Assembly (NCBI RefSeq): GCF_018325905.1
Contig: NZ_AP021901.1
Coordinates: 2,542,001-2,606,000 of the forward strand
Length of the DNA: 64,000 nucleotides
Source of the DNA: Pseudomonas sp. St316
Lineage (GTDB): Bacteria > Pseudomonadota > Gammaproteobacteria > Pseudomonadales > Pseudomonadaceae
Direction of reading: 5' to 3'
Shown: positions 36,809-43,976 of the stretch, one piece after another
Numbering within the stretch: position 1 is the stretch's first letter
How the letters are laid out: each line of letters starts with the position of its first letter
Translations under genes and position numbers: made by a program
The notes under the pieces: model-generated
Told to the model about the DNA's origin: nothing
Databases searched by the model: none
The model's input: the letters and a program-made list of their open reading frames with translations, nothing else

Positions 36809-38038
36809 GTGACGACAACGGACCCTCTGATCGCCACGGCAGCGCGAGCATTGGCAGCGGGGGATCCCGTGGCGGCGCTCAATCGCGTCGCGCTGCGCAC
36901 CGATGCCCCGGCCCTCGCGCTTCGTGGCATTGCCATGGCGCAGTTGGGGGATCTGGCCAAGGCCAGTGCGCTGATGCGTCGGGCGGGTGCGGCCTTCGGG
37001 CCCAGGGAGGCCATGGCGCGAGCGCGCTGTGTGATCGCCGAAGGCGAGATCGCCCTGGCGTCCCGTGACCTGGCGTGGCCGATGAGGCGCCTCGACGCCG
37101 CGCGGGCGGTGCTCGAGACCCACGGCGATCGGGCCAACGTAGGACATGCCCGCACGATTGAAATCCGCCGCCTGTTGTTGATCGGTCGACTCGAGGAGGC
37201 CGAGCGCAAACTTGTCGAATTGGACCTTGCCTGCTTGCCCCTTGCATCACGGGCGGCTTGCGAATTAGTGGTCGCGGGGATCGCCATGCGGCGGTTGCAA
37301 ACGCAGGTCGCTCGCGCTGCGCTCGAACGGGCCGGGCAAGCCGCACGGCAGGCGGGAATCGGTGCGCTGACCGCCGAGATTGAAAACGCCTGGCGATTGC
37401 TGCGCACCCCCGCGGCGCGCCTGATCGCCCGAGGCGAGGAACACTTGCTTGTGCTGGAAGAGGTGCAAGCCCTGTTGGCCGGGACGGCGTTGGTGGTGGA
37501 CGCGTGCCGCCATGGGGTCAGTGGCGCTGGGGTCCAGGTCAACCTTGCCCGGCGCCCGGTGTTGTTCGCCCTGGCACGAGGACTGGCGCAAGTCTGGCCC
37601 GGCGATGTGTCGAGGGAAACGCTCATGGTCCAGGCCTTTGGGTTGAAACTCACCGATGATTCCCACCGCGCCCGGCTGCGGGTCGAGATGGGCCGGTTGC
37701 GGGCCATGCTTCGCCCCTTGGCGGAGGTGAAGGCCACCCCGCGCGGTTTTACCTTGATGCCGCGGCATGCCGACGAGGTCGTGGTGCTGGCGCGAGCCGT
37801 CGAGGAGCCCTACGGGGCGGTGCTGGCGCTGTTGGCCGACGGCGAAGCCTGGTCCAGCTCGGCCCTGGCGCTGGCTTTGGACATCAGTCAGCGCAGCGTA
37901 CAGCGCGCCTTGGAAACGCTGGCCGCCGCCGGTAAGGCGCAGTCCTTCGGGCGCACCAGGGCCCGGCGCTGGATGGCGCCACCCATGCCTGGATTCGCGA
38001 CGGTATTGTTACTCACGGCGCTGCCATCCGATGGCTAG
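36809..38038 (+). CDS. Unusual regulator: helical-repeat N-terminus, OmpR-like winged helix, second HTH
   Basis: 409 residues from a GTG start at 36809, with AGAGGG upstream. Residues about 1-210 are Ala-rich paired helices like TPR repeats (e.g. AMAQLGDLAKASALMRRAGAAFG). Residues about 230-325 look like an OmpR/SARP-type winged helix, with the pattern ..RRPVLFALARGLA.. then ..RLRVEMGRLRAMLRPLAEVKATPRGFTL... The end (about 345-395) has a second helix-turn-helix (SSSALALALDISQRSVQRALETLAAAGKAQ). There is no receiver domain. It is probably a transcription factor; ligand and targets unknown. The next gene starts 34 bases downstream. Confidence 0.78.
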   Translation: MTTTDPLIATAARALAAGDPVAALNRVALRTDAPALALRGIAMAQLGDLAKASALMRRAGAAFGPREAMARARCVIAEGEIALASRDLAWPMRRLDAARAVLETHGDRANVGHARTIEIRRLLLIGRLEEAERKLVELDLACLPLASRAACELVVAGIAMRRLQTQVARAALERAGQAARQAGIGALTAEIENAWRLLRTPAARLIARGEEHLLVLEEVQALLAGTALVVDACRHGVSGAGVQVNLARRPVLFALARGLAQVWPGDVSRETLMVQAFGLKLTDDSHRARLRVEMGRLRAMLRPLAEVKATPRGFTLMPRHADEVVVLARAVEEPYGAVLALLADGEAWSSSALALALDISQRSVQRALETLAAAGKAQSFGRTRARRWMAPPMPGFATVLLLTALPSDG

Positions 38039-38072
38039 GATGCACTCGAACCCCACCGATGAGGCGAGTGAG

Positions 38073-38705
38073 ATGAAACGTTCAGAAGCACAGATACTGC
38101 GTGAATACGGCCCGTTCCCGGGCGTCGATTGCGTGCACGGCGTGAGCCATGACGGTGAGCGCGTCTGGTTCGCGTCAGGCGACAAGCTGCACGCACTCGA
38201 TCCCGCCAGCGGCCAGGCTGTGCAATCGTTCGATGTCCCGGCGAATGCGGGCACGGCGTTCGACGGCGAGCATCTTTTCCAGATCGCTGGCGACAGCATC
38301 CGCAAGATCGATCCGCGCACCGGCCAGGTCCTGGCGACGATTCCAGCCCCCAACAGCGGTGACGATTCAGGCCTGGCGTGGGCCGAAGGATCGCTCTGGG
38401 TCGGTCAGTACAAGGCGCGCAAGATCCTGCAGATCGACCCCGTCGACGGAAGTGTCTTGCGCACCATCGAGTCCAACCGCTTCGTCACGGGCGTGACCTG
38501 GGTCGATGGAGAACTTTGGCATGGCACTTGGGAGGATGACGAGAGTGACCTGCGACGTATCGATTCGCAGACGGGGCAAGTGCTGGAAAGCGTGACGATG
38601 CCGCCGGGCATAGGGGTGTCGGGGCTGGAGTCCGATGGCGCGGACCAGTTTTTCTGTGGTGGCGGTGGCAGTGGCAAGGTGAGAGCGGTGCGTCGGCCGG
38701 CGTGA
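38073..38705 (+). CDS. Small beta-propeller protein, glutamine-cyclotransferase/YncE-like
   Basis: 210 residues from the ATG at 38073, with GAGG 8 bases upstream; earlier in-frame ATGs at 38031 and 38040 lack a site. It contains about four or five propeller-blade repeats of the form DxxSGQVLxTI (e.g. LDPASGQAVQSFDVP, IDPRTGQVLATIPAP, IDPVDGSVLRTIESN, IDSQTGQVLESVTMP). No signal peptide, so it is cytoplasmic. Too short for a full seven-blade propeller unless it dimerises. Probably co-transcribed with the regulator upstream, so it might be its ligand-sensing partner; this is inference. Confidence 0.72.
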   Translation: MKRSEAQILREYGPFPGVDCVHGVSHDGERVWFASGDKLHALDPASGQAVQSFDVPANAGTAFDGEHLFQIAGDSIRKIDPRTGQVLATIPAPNSGDDSGLAWAEGSLWVGQYKARKILQIDPVDGSVLRTIESNRFVTGVTWVDGELWHGTWEDDESDLRRIDSQTGQVLESVTMPPGIGVSGLESDGADQFFCGGGGSGKVRAVRRPA

Positions 38706-38740
38706 GCACTGGTCGAACTCCGCTTCTGAGCCACTGCTGT

Positions 38741-38769
38741 TGTGGCGAGGGGGTAAATCCCCTCGCCAC
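38741..38769. repeat. Palindrome, family B
   Basis: TGTGGCGAGGGGGTaaATCCCCTCGCCACg between convergent genes. Confidence 0.85.
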
Positions 38770-38772
38770 GGA

Positions 38773-39633
38773 TCACGGTGCGCCTAGCACCATTGTCCAG
38801 TACACCCCCGCATCGCTGCGCGAATCGCTGGCCGAAGCTGCGCCCATTTGAGTGAACATCGGGTTCATCAGGTTAGCGCAGTGCCCAGGGCTGGCCAGCC
38901 AGTCTTGCATGGCTTGGCTTGGCGAACGTTGGCCGGCGGCGATGTTCTCGCCCAATTTACGTCCTTGAAAGCCGGCGCTCTTGGCCCGATCGGAGGTGGA
39001 GCGACCGTCCGGGTCGCGATGGGCAAAATAATTGTCGCGGGCCATCGACCGGCTGTGGCCTTGGGCGGCGGTTCCCAACGCGGCGTTCCAGCTCAGGGGC
39101 CGAGCCGCCGCGAAGCGCTGGCGCCCGCACATCCGCGACTTGGCCCTGGCGGCGTTGACTTGGGCCAGCAGTGCCTTGTCCGCCGCACCTTCATCGCCCA
39201 TCCGCGTGCCGCCCATGGGCTGCGCCAGCACCACGCGCCATTCATCGCCGACTCGATTGACGCCGATGTCGGCGTACTGGTTGTCCAGCAGCGCTGCGCA
39301 ATGTTCATCGGCCAGCGTGTCAAAAGCTTCTTCGGCGTCCCGCGCGTCGGTCAGGCGGATGCTGCGCACGGCCCGGGCTTGATAGCCGGCGTCTTTCAAG
39401 GTATCCCGCAGGCCACCGCGAAAGCCGATCGGCAAGCCCAGGCTCGAACGCAGCACCAGTGGCTGGGTGGCCCGCACCGTGCGCCATTCACAGCGGCGCG
39501 ATTGGCTACGGAAGTCGTTGATGGCCTCCACCAGTTGCCTTTCGCCGCGGGCATGGGCAGGGCTGGCGAACAAGGGAAACAGGGCAAGCAGGCACAGCGA
39601 AACGAAACGGCAAGAGCGAACAGGGTGGCGCAT
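38773..39633 (-). CDS. Secreted CAP/SCP domain protein, possibly duplicated
   Basis: 286 residues with a Sec signal peptide (cleavage after SPAHA, about residue 28). The C-terminal half (about 160-286) is a canonical bacterial CAP domain, with LLAQVNAARAKSR, GHSRSMARDNYFAHRDPDG, GENIAAGQ and SPGHCANLMNP. The N-terminal half (about 32-150) has the same outline in degraded form: LVEAINDFRSQSRRC, then DEHCAALLDNQYADIGV.., ending ..WRVVLAQP as the second half ends ..YWTMVLGAP. Function unknown; CAP proteins are variously reported as lipid-binding or protease-like. Confidence 0.85.
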   Translation of the reverse strand: MRHPVRSCRFVSLCLLALFPLFASPAHARGERQLVEAINDFRSQSRRCEWRTVRATQPLVLRSSLGLPIGFRGGLRDTLKDAGYQARAVRSIRLTDARDAEEAFDTLADEHCAALLDNQYADIGVNRVGDEWRVVLAQPMGGTRMGDEGAADKALLAQVNAARAKSRMCGRQRFAAARPLSWNAALGTAAQGHSRSMARDNYFAHRDPDGRSTSDRAKSAGFQGRKLGENIAAGQRSPSQAMQDWLASPGHCANLMNPMFTQMGAASASDSRSDAGVYWTMVLGAP

Positions 39634-39801
39634 GGGGCGAACGGCTCAAGAAGGGGAGTTGCCATGGCGCCAGGCTTGGCGCCGATCAGCTGGAAAGTCC
39701 GTCGCTGCAGGTCAACGAGGTTTTCACGGCTGGGCTAGGACTGTGGGTTTGGAAACAAGTTTCAGGAAGGCGAAGACTATCTGTGGGCTGGCACAACACT
39801 C

Positions 39802-39838
39802 TTGTGGCGAGGGGATTTAGCGAAACGTCGCCACAAGA
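39802..39838. repeat. Degenerate family B palindrome
   Basis: TTGTGGCGAGGGGATTTAGCGAAACGTCGCCACAA: outer arms intact, inner arms diverged. Confidence 0.65.
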
Positions 39839-39851
39839 GTGGTCAATCAGT

Positions 39852-40817
39852 TCAATTCGCCGTTTCAGCCACAGGCGCCTTGACCCGTTCAACCTTGCGA
39901 TAGGTCAGCAACACGATCCCGGCCACCACAATCGCGCCGCCCATGACCTGGCCCGGGTTGAGCATCTGGTCCAGCACCAGCCAGCCAATCAGCAGCGTGG
40001 CCAGCGGTTCGATGTTCATCACCGGGGCGTTGCGTGGCATGTCCAGGCGGGGCACGGAAATGAACAGCACGATGAAGCCGGTGCCATAGAGCACCACCAG
40101 GGTCGCCAGGGCAAGCCAGCCGGTGCTGCTGGCCGGCAGGTCGAAACCGCCGGGGAGGGCGCCGGTCAGGCCGGCGAGGTTGACGCTGCTAAAGACGATG
40201 AAAATCGTCAGCAGGCTGCGTACCGAGCCGCGCACTTGGGACAACTTGTGATCGGTGATCCACAGTGCACAGGCAAAGACGCATGCGGCGCAGAAGGCCA
40301 GGCCCACCCCAAGTAGCCATTGCGGGCCGACGTCCTGCCCGGACGATAACCGTGCCGGCACTTCCAGCACGAATACCAGGCCCACCAGGATCATGCCCAT
40401 CAACGCGGCAGTACGCGCCGTCGGGCGGGGGCCGCCCAGCGCCCAGGTCAGCAAGGCCAGCAAGATCGGAAACACGTTGCCCACCAATAGCGCCAACGCT
40501 ACCGGCACCCGCGCCACGGCGGAGTACAGGCACAGGCTTTGGGCGCCGATCAACAGCCCCAGGGTCAATTGCCAGCGCCACGCACCGGACGGCAGGCGCA
40601 GGCTCTGTCGCTGCCAGAGCACCATCGCAGCCAACACCAGCAGCGTCCCGCCCGAGCGCAGCAGGATCGCCAGTAGCACGCCGGCACCGTCATCGAATGC
40701 GGCCCGTGCGGCGACATGGTTGCCAGCGAAGGCGCAGCCCATGCACAGCAGGACGAGCACCGCGAGGTGGCGGGGTAACGGCGTGGGGTTGTCAGGTGCA
40801 GCGATGGGGCGAGTCAT
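39852..40817 (-). CDS. EamA/DMT-superfamily transporter
   Basis: 321 residues from the ATG at 40817 (MTRPIAAPDNPTPLPRHLAVLVLLCMG). Ten hydrophobic segments in two EamA repeats (about 20-150 and 165-300), the usual 10-TMS drug/metabolite exporter. The substrate cannot be inferred. The TTGTCGTACAA palindrome 62 bases upstream of the start could be a GntR-type operator. Confidence 0.88.
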   Translation of the reverse strand: MTRPIAAPDNPTPLPRHLAVLVLLCMGCAFAGNHVAARAAFDDGAGVLLAILLRSGGTLLVLAAMVLWQRQSLRLPSGAWRWQLTLGLLIGAQSLCLYSAVARVPVALALLVGNVFPILLALLTWALGGPRPTARTAALMGMILVGLVFVLEVPARLSSGQDVGPQWLLGVGLAFCAACVFACALWITDHKLSQVRGSVRSLLTIFIVFSSVNLAGLTGALPGGFDLPASSTGWLALATLVVLYGTGFIVLFISVPRLDMPRNAPVMNIEPLATLLIGWLVLDQMLNPGQVMGGAIVVAGIVLLTYRKVERVKAPVAETAN

Positions 40818-40879
40818 GGCAGGGGTCTCGAAGGGCTGCCAAGGCAAAAGGCCCCGGATCAGCTATTTTTAGTTATAGG

Positions 40880-40890
40880 TTGTCGTACAA
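40880..40890. promoter_or_regulatory. GntR-type palindrome upstream of EamA gene
   Basis: TTGTCGTACAA (within GTTGTCGTACAAC) fits TNGTNNNACNA, the known operator consensus of FadR-subfamily GntR regulators. No GntR gene is in the window. Confidence 0.35.
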
Positions 40891-40999
40891 CATAAAGGTT
40901 TTTACCCCATAGGGTGGCAAGAGACAAGGTCCGTAGCCCGCACGGCTTGTTATACCGGCGGGGCGACCTTGCAAGACTGCGCACATTGCCCAGCGCTTT

Positions 41000-41012
41000 G
41001 CTGTACAACAGC
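41000..41012. promoter_or_regulatory. Palindrome upstream of histidine kinase gene
   Basis: Perfect GCTGT ACA ACAGC, 48 bases before the kinase start. It shares TGTACA with the site at 40880 and with the repeat near 42211. Confidence 0.3.
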
Positions 41013-41059
41013 CTGGCCGCTGTGTGGTTTACAGCATTGCCCTTCTAGCGGAACCACTC

Positions 41060-42187
41060 ATGCGCCTGGCTGATTTCATTCTCGACAATATCGAGCCGAT
41101 TCTTCAGGCGTGGGAAGACTTCGCCAAAACCATCACTCCCGCCTCCATTGGCATGGATTCCGTGGCCCTGCGCGACCATGCCGAGCAAATGCTGCGCACC
41201 ATCGCCGCTGACCTGCGCACCTCGCAAACGCGCAAGGAACAGATTGCCAAATCCCACGGGGAGGCGCCGGTGACGGATGCCGAAACCGCTGCTGAAACCC
41301 ATGCGGTCATCCGCCAGTCTTCGGGTTTTACCGTGGAGCAAATGGTTTCCGAATACCGGGCCCTGCGCACCAGCGTGCTGCTGCTCTGGATGCCGCATAC
41401 CCAGCTGGATCACAAACAGGTCATGGATGATCTGATTCGATTCAACGAGGCCATGGACCAGGCCTTGGCCGAGTCCGTCGTCAGTTACTCGGGGGCAGTG
41501 GATGCGTCGCGCAACATCTTTCTCGGGATTCTCGGGCATGACTTGCGCAGCCCCTTGGGCGCGATCCTGCTGAGTTCCGAAGTGCTGCTGCGGGCGGGGG
41601 ACCTGCCCGCCAAAGCCACCAAGATCACTTCGCGCATCTACACCAGCGTCAAGCGGGCCAACAAAATCGTCGGCGATCTGCTGGATTTCACCCGTACCCA
41701 ACTCGGCTCGGGCATTCCAGTGCAGCGCTTCAACGGCGATCTGGTGGCCGCCTGTGAAGGCATGGTGGAGGAGGCGCGGGCCTATCACCCGGAAAGCGAA
41801 ATCCTCTTTGAAACGACTGGGGCCCTGGAGGTTTTTTTTGATCCGGCGCGCATGGAGCAGGTATTCGCCAACCTGATCGGCAATGCCGTCCAGCATGGCG
41901 CCGCAGGCAAGCCGGTGACCGTTTCGTTGAGCGTTGAAAAAGACATGGCCGTGGTCGCGATCAACAACCAGGGCACGCCTATCGAGAAAGGTGCCATTGC
42001 CAGTATTTTCAACCCGATGATCCGGCACCTGCGTAGCGGTGAGCAGTACGGCTCCACGGCCGGGCTCGGACTGGGCCTGCACATCGCCCTGGCAATCGTA
42101 TCGGCCCACAAGGGCACCATCGAGGTCCATTCGACGGCGCGAGTCGGCACGACCTTTACCGTTCGTATACCGCTGCATCCGGACTGA
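41060..42187 (+). CDS. Soluble sensor histidine kinase with RsbRD-like N-terminus
   Basis: 375 residues from the ATG at 41060 (MRLADFILDNIEPILQAWEDFAKTI). There is no membrane segment. The N-terminal 140 residues are helical and resemble the RsbRD N-terminal domain (..ILQAWEDFA.., ..LRDHAEQMLRTIAADL.., ..FTVEQMVSEYRALRTSVL..). The H-box ILGHDLRSPLGAIL carries the phosphorylated His. The N-box is NLIGNAVQHG and the G-box GLGLGLHIAL, with the first G-box shortened around INNQGTPIE. No response regulator is adjacent, so the partner is elsewhere. The signal is unknown. Confidence 0.88.
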   Translation: MRLADFILDNIEPILQAWEDFAKTITPASIGMDSVALRDHAEQMLRTIAADLRTSQTRKEQIAKSHGEAPVTDAETAAETHAVIRQSSGFTVEQMVSEYRALRTSVLLLWMPHTQLDHKQVMDDLIRFNEAMDQALAESVVSYSGAVDASRNIFLGILGHDLRSPLGAILLSSEVLLRAGDLPAKATKITSRIYTSVKRANKIVGDLLDFTRTQLGSGIPVQRFNGDLVAACEGMVEEARAYHPESEILFETTGALEVFFDPARMEQVFANLIGNAVQHGAAGKPVTVSLSVEKDMAVVAINNQGTPIEKGAIASIFNPMIRHLRSGEQYGSTAGLGLGLHIALAIVSAHKGTIEVHSTARVGTTFTVRIPLHPD

Positions 42188-42283
42188 TCGATTGTCCGGA
42201 CGAGTGGGTTTGTACACTTGTACGATGTCTTATCACGGAGTAAAACTGTCGTCCCGTCCAATAATAATTAACGGAGACGCACG

Positions 42284-43375
42284 ATGGATGCTTCGCAATC
42301 TGCAACCGCCGCCAATCAGGGCCGCCGGGTTTTCCTGAAACAGTCGCTGGTGGTCTCGGCCGCCGCCGCCGCCCTTGGCAACCTGCCGGGGCTCGCCCAG
42401 GCCGAGCCCTTGAGCCAGCGTTACCCGGACCCGCTGATCAATATCCTTGACCCCAGCTTCATGGACTTGCGCCTCTTCAACGCCAGCGTGGAGAAACTCG
42501 CCACCGGCCTGCGTTGGGCGGAAGGACCGGTGTGGGTCGGTGACGGTCGTTACCTGCTGGTCAGTGACATTCCCAACAACCGCATCGTGCGCTGGGATGA
42601 AATTACCGGTGGCCTGTCGGTGTACCGCGAGAATGCCAATTTCTCCAATGGCATGTGCCGCGATCGCCAGGGCCGGCTGCTGGTGTGCGAAGGCTCCACC
42701 ACTTCCAGCGAGGGCCGGCGCATCACCCGCACCGAGCACAACGGCAGCATCACGGTGCTGGCGGACAGTTTTGAGGGCAAGCCTTTCAACTCGCCCAATG
42801 ACATCGTTTGCAAGCGCGACGGTTCGGTCTGGTTCACCGACCCACCGTTCCAGACCGGCAACAACTATGAGGGGCACAAAGTCACGCCTGTCCAGCCCCA
42901 TGCGGTGTATCGAATCGACGGCGAAACCGGCAAGGTCAGCCGGGTGATCGACGACCTGGCGGGGCCGAACGGGCTGTGTTTTTCTCCGGACGAGAAAACC
43001 CTCTATGTGGTCGAAGGCCGCGCCAAGCCCAACCGCTTGATCTGGGCAATCGCGGTCAAGGACGACGGCACGCTAGGCGAGCGGCGCAAGCACATTGAAG
43101 GCCTGGATTACGCGGCGATCGACGGGATCAAATGCGATGAAAGCGGCAACCTGTGGTGCGGGTGGGGCGGCAATGGCGACCCCAAGGCCGACCTGGAAAA
43201 GCTCGACGGCGTGCGGGTGTTCAACCCCGAAGGCAAGGCCATCGGGCACATCTCCCTGCCGGAGCGCTGCCCCAACATCTGCTTCGGCGGCCGGGAAGGC
43301 AATCGGTTGTTCATGGCTGGCAGCCACTCGCTGTATTCGCTGTTCGTGAATACCCGAGGGGCGACGTTTGCCTGA
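42284..43375 (+). CDS. SMP-30/gluconolactonase family protein, Tat-exported
   Basis: 363 residues. The twin-arginine signal GRRVFLKQSLVVSAAAAALG at residues 14-33 ends near LAQA-EP, so the folded enzyme is exported by Tat to the periplasm. The rest is a six-bladed SMP-30/gluconolactonase propeller (..GLRWAEGPVWVGDGRYLLVSDIPNNRI.., ..FNSPNDIVCKRDGSVWFTDPP.., ..GPNGLCFSPDEKTLYVVE..). Likely a metal-dependent lactonase acting on a sugar lactone; substrate unknown. It is 96 bases after the histidine kinase. Confidence 0.9.
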   Translation: MDASQSATAANQGRRVFLKQSLVVSAAAAALGNLPGLAQAEPLSQRYPDPLINILDPSFMDLRLFNASVEKLATGLRWAEGPVWVGDGRYLLVSDIPNNRIVRWDEITGGLSVYRENANFSNGMCRDRQGRLLVCEGSTTSSEGRRITRTEHNGSITVLADSFEGKPFNSPNDIVCKRDGSVWFTDPPFQTGNNYEGHKVTPVQPHAVYRIDGETGKVSRVIDDLAGPNGLCFSPDEKTLYVVEGRAKPNRLIWAIAVKDDGTLGERRKHIEGLDYAAIDGIKCDESGNLWCGWGGNGDPKADLEKLDGVRVFNPEGKAIGHISLPERCPNICFGGREGNRLFMAGSHSLYSLFVNTRGATFA

Positions 43376-43418
43376 GTGAACGGTTCTGCTGTGGTGAGGA
43401 GTTGTTCCTGCTGGGCTC

Positions 43419-43534
43419 TGTAGGAGCTGGCGAAGCCTGCGATCTTTTGATCTTGATCTTTCACTTGAGATTCAAGTGTCTGGGGAAAGATCGCAGCCTC
43501 GTTGCACTCGACAGCTCCTACACAGCTCCTACAG
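43419..43534. repeat. Long inverted repeat, family C
   Basis: TGTAGGAGCTGGCGAAGCCTGCGATCTTTTGATC..GAAAGATCGCAGCCTCGTTGCACTCGACAGCTCCTACA. The outer end ACAGCTCCTACA is duplicated at the right border. Confidence 0.85.
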
Positions 43535-43589
43535 GGCGCGCCAGCGGGAGCAATCGCTGGCCACGGATGTTCTGTGTTTTCTGATGGGG

Positions 43590-43976
43590 TCAGGACTGTC
43601 CGCAACCCCACAGCTCCACCGTCGGTTGACGTGATGTCGGTGGCCCCAGCCAATGGCTCATCGGCTGGCAACCGCCATCGAAACACAATTGATAGTCGCC
43701 GGCCTGCGGCGTACGGCCCAGTTTCAGCAGCTGCAGGGGCGGCATCTGGCGTTGATAGTGCCAACTGCCATTCTCCAGCCGGGCGTTATCGGGAATCTCC
43801 ATGCCTGCACCATTGCCCTTGACCCTGGCCTCGCCCAGGACCAGGCCCTGTTCGCTGACGCGATAGTCTTCCTCCCAGCGGATTTTCTCGACGGTGTGGT
43901 TCCACGCCAGGGTGAAATCGGCAACGGCAAGCTGGGCCCAGACCACGCCGGACAGGCCCAGGCACAGCCCAATCAT
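43590..43976 (-). CDS. DUF1850 protein, TRAP transporter partner
   Basis: 128 residues with an N-terminal hydrophobic export signal (MIGLCLGLSGVVWAQLAVA). The mature part carries the DUF1850 pattern FTLAWNHTVEKIRWEEDYRV.. and ends ..LCFDGGCQPMSHWLG... The start overlaps the end of the TRAP permease gene by 4 bases (ATGA). DUF1850 genes commonly accompany TAXI-type TRAP systems; the molecular role is unknown. Confidence 0.87.
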   Translation of the reverse strand: MIGLCLGLSGVVWAQLAVADFTLAWNHTVEKIRWEEDYRVSEQGLVLGEARVKGNGAGMEIPDNARLENGSWHYQRQMPPLQLLKLGRTPQAGDYQLCFDGGCQPMSHWLGPPTSRQPTVELWGCGQS

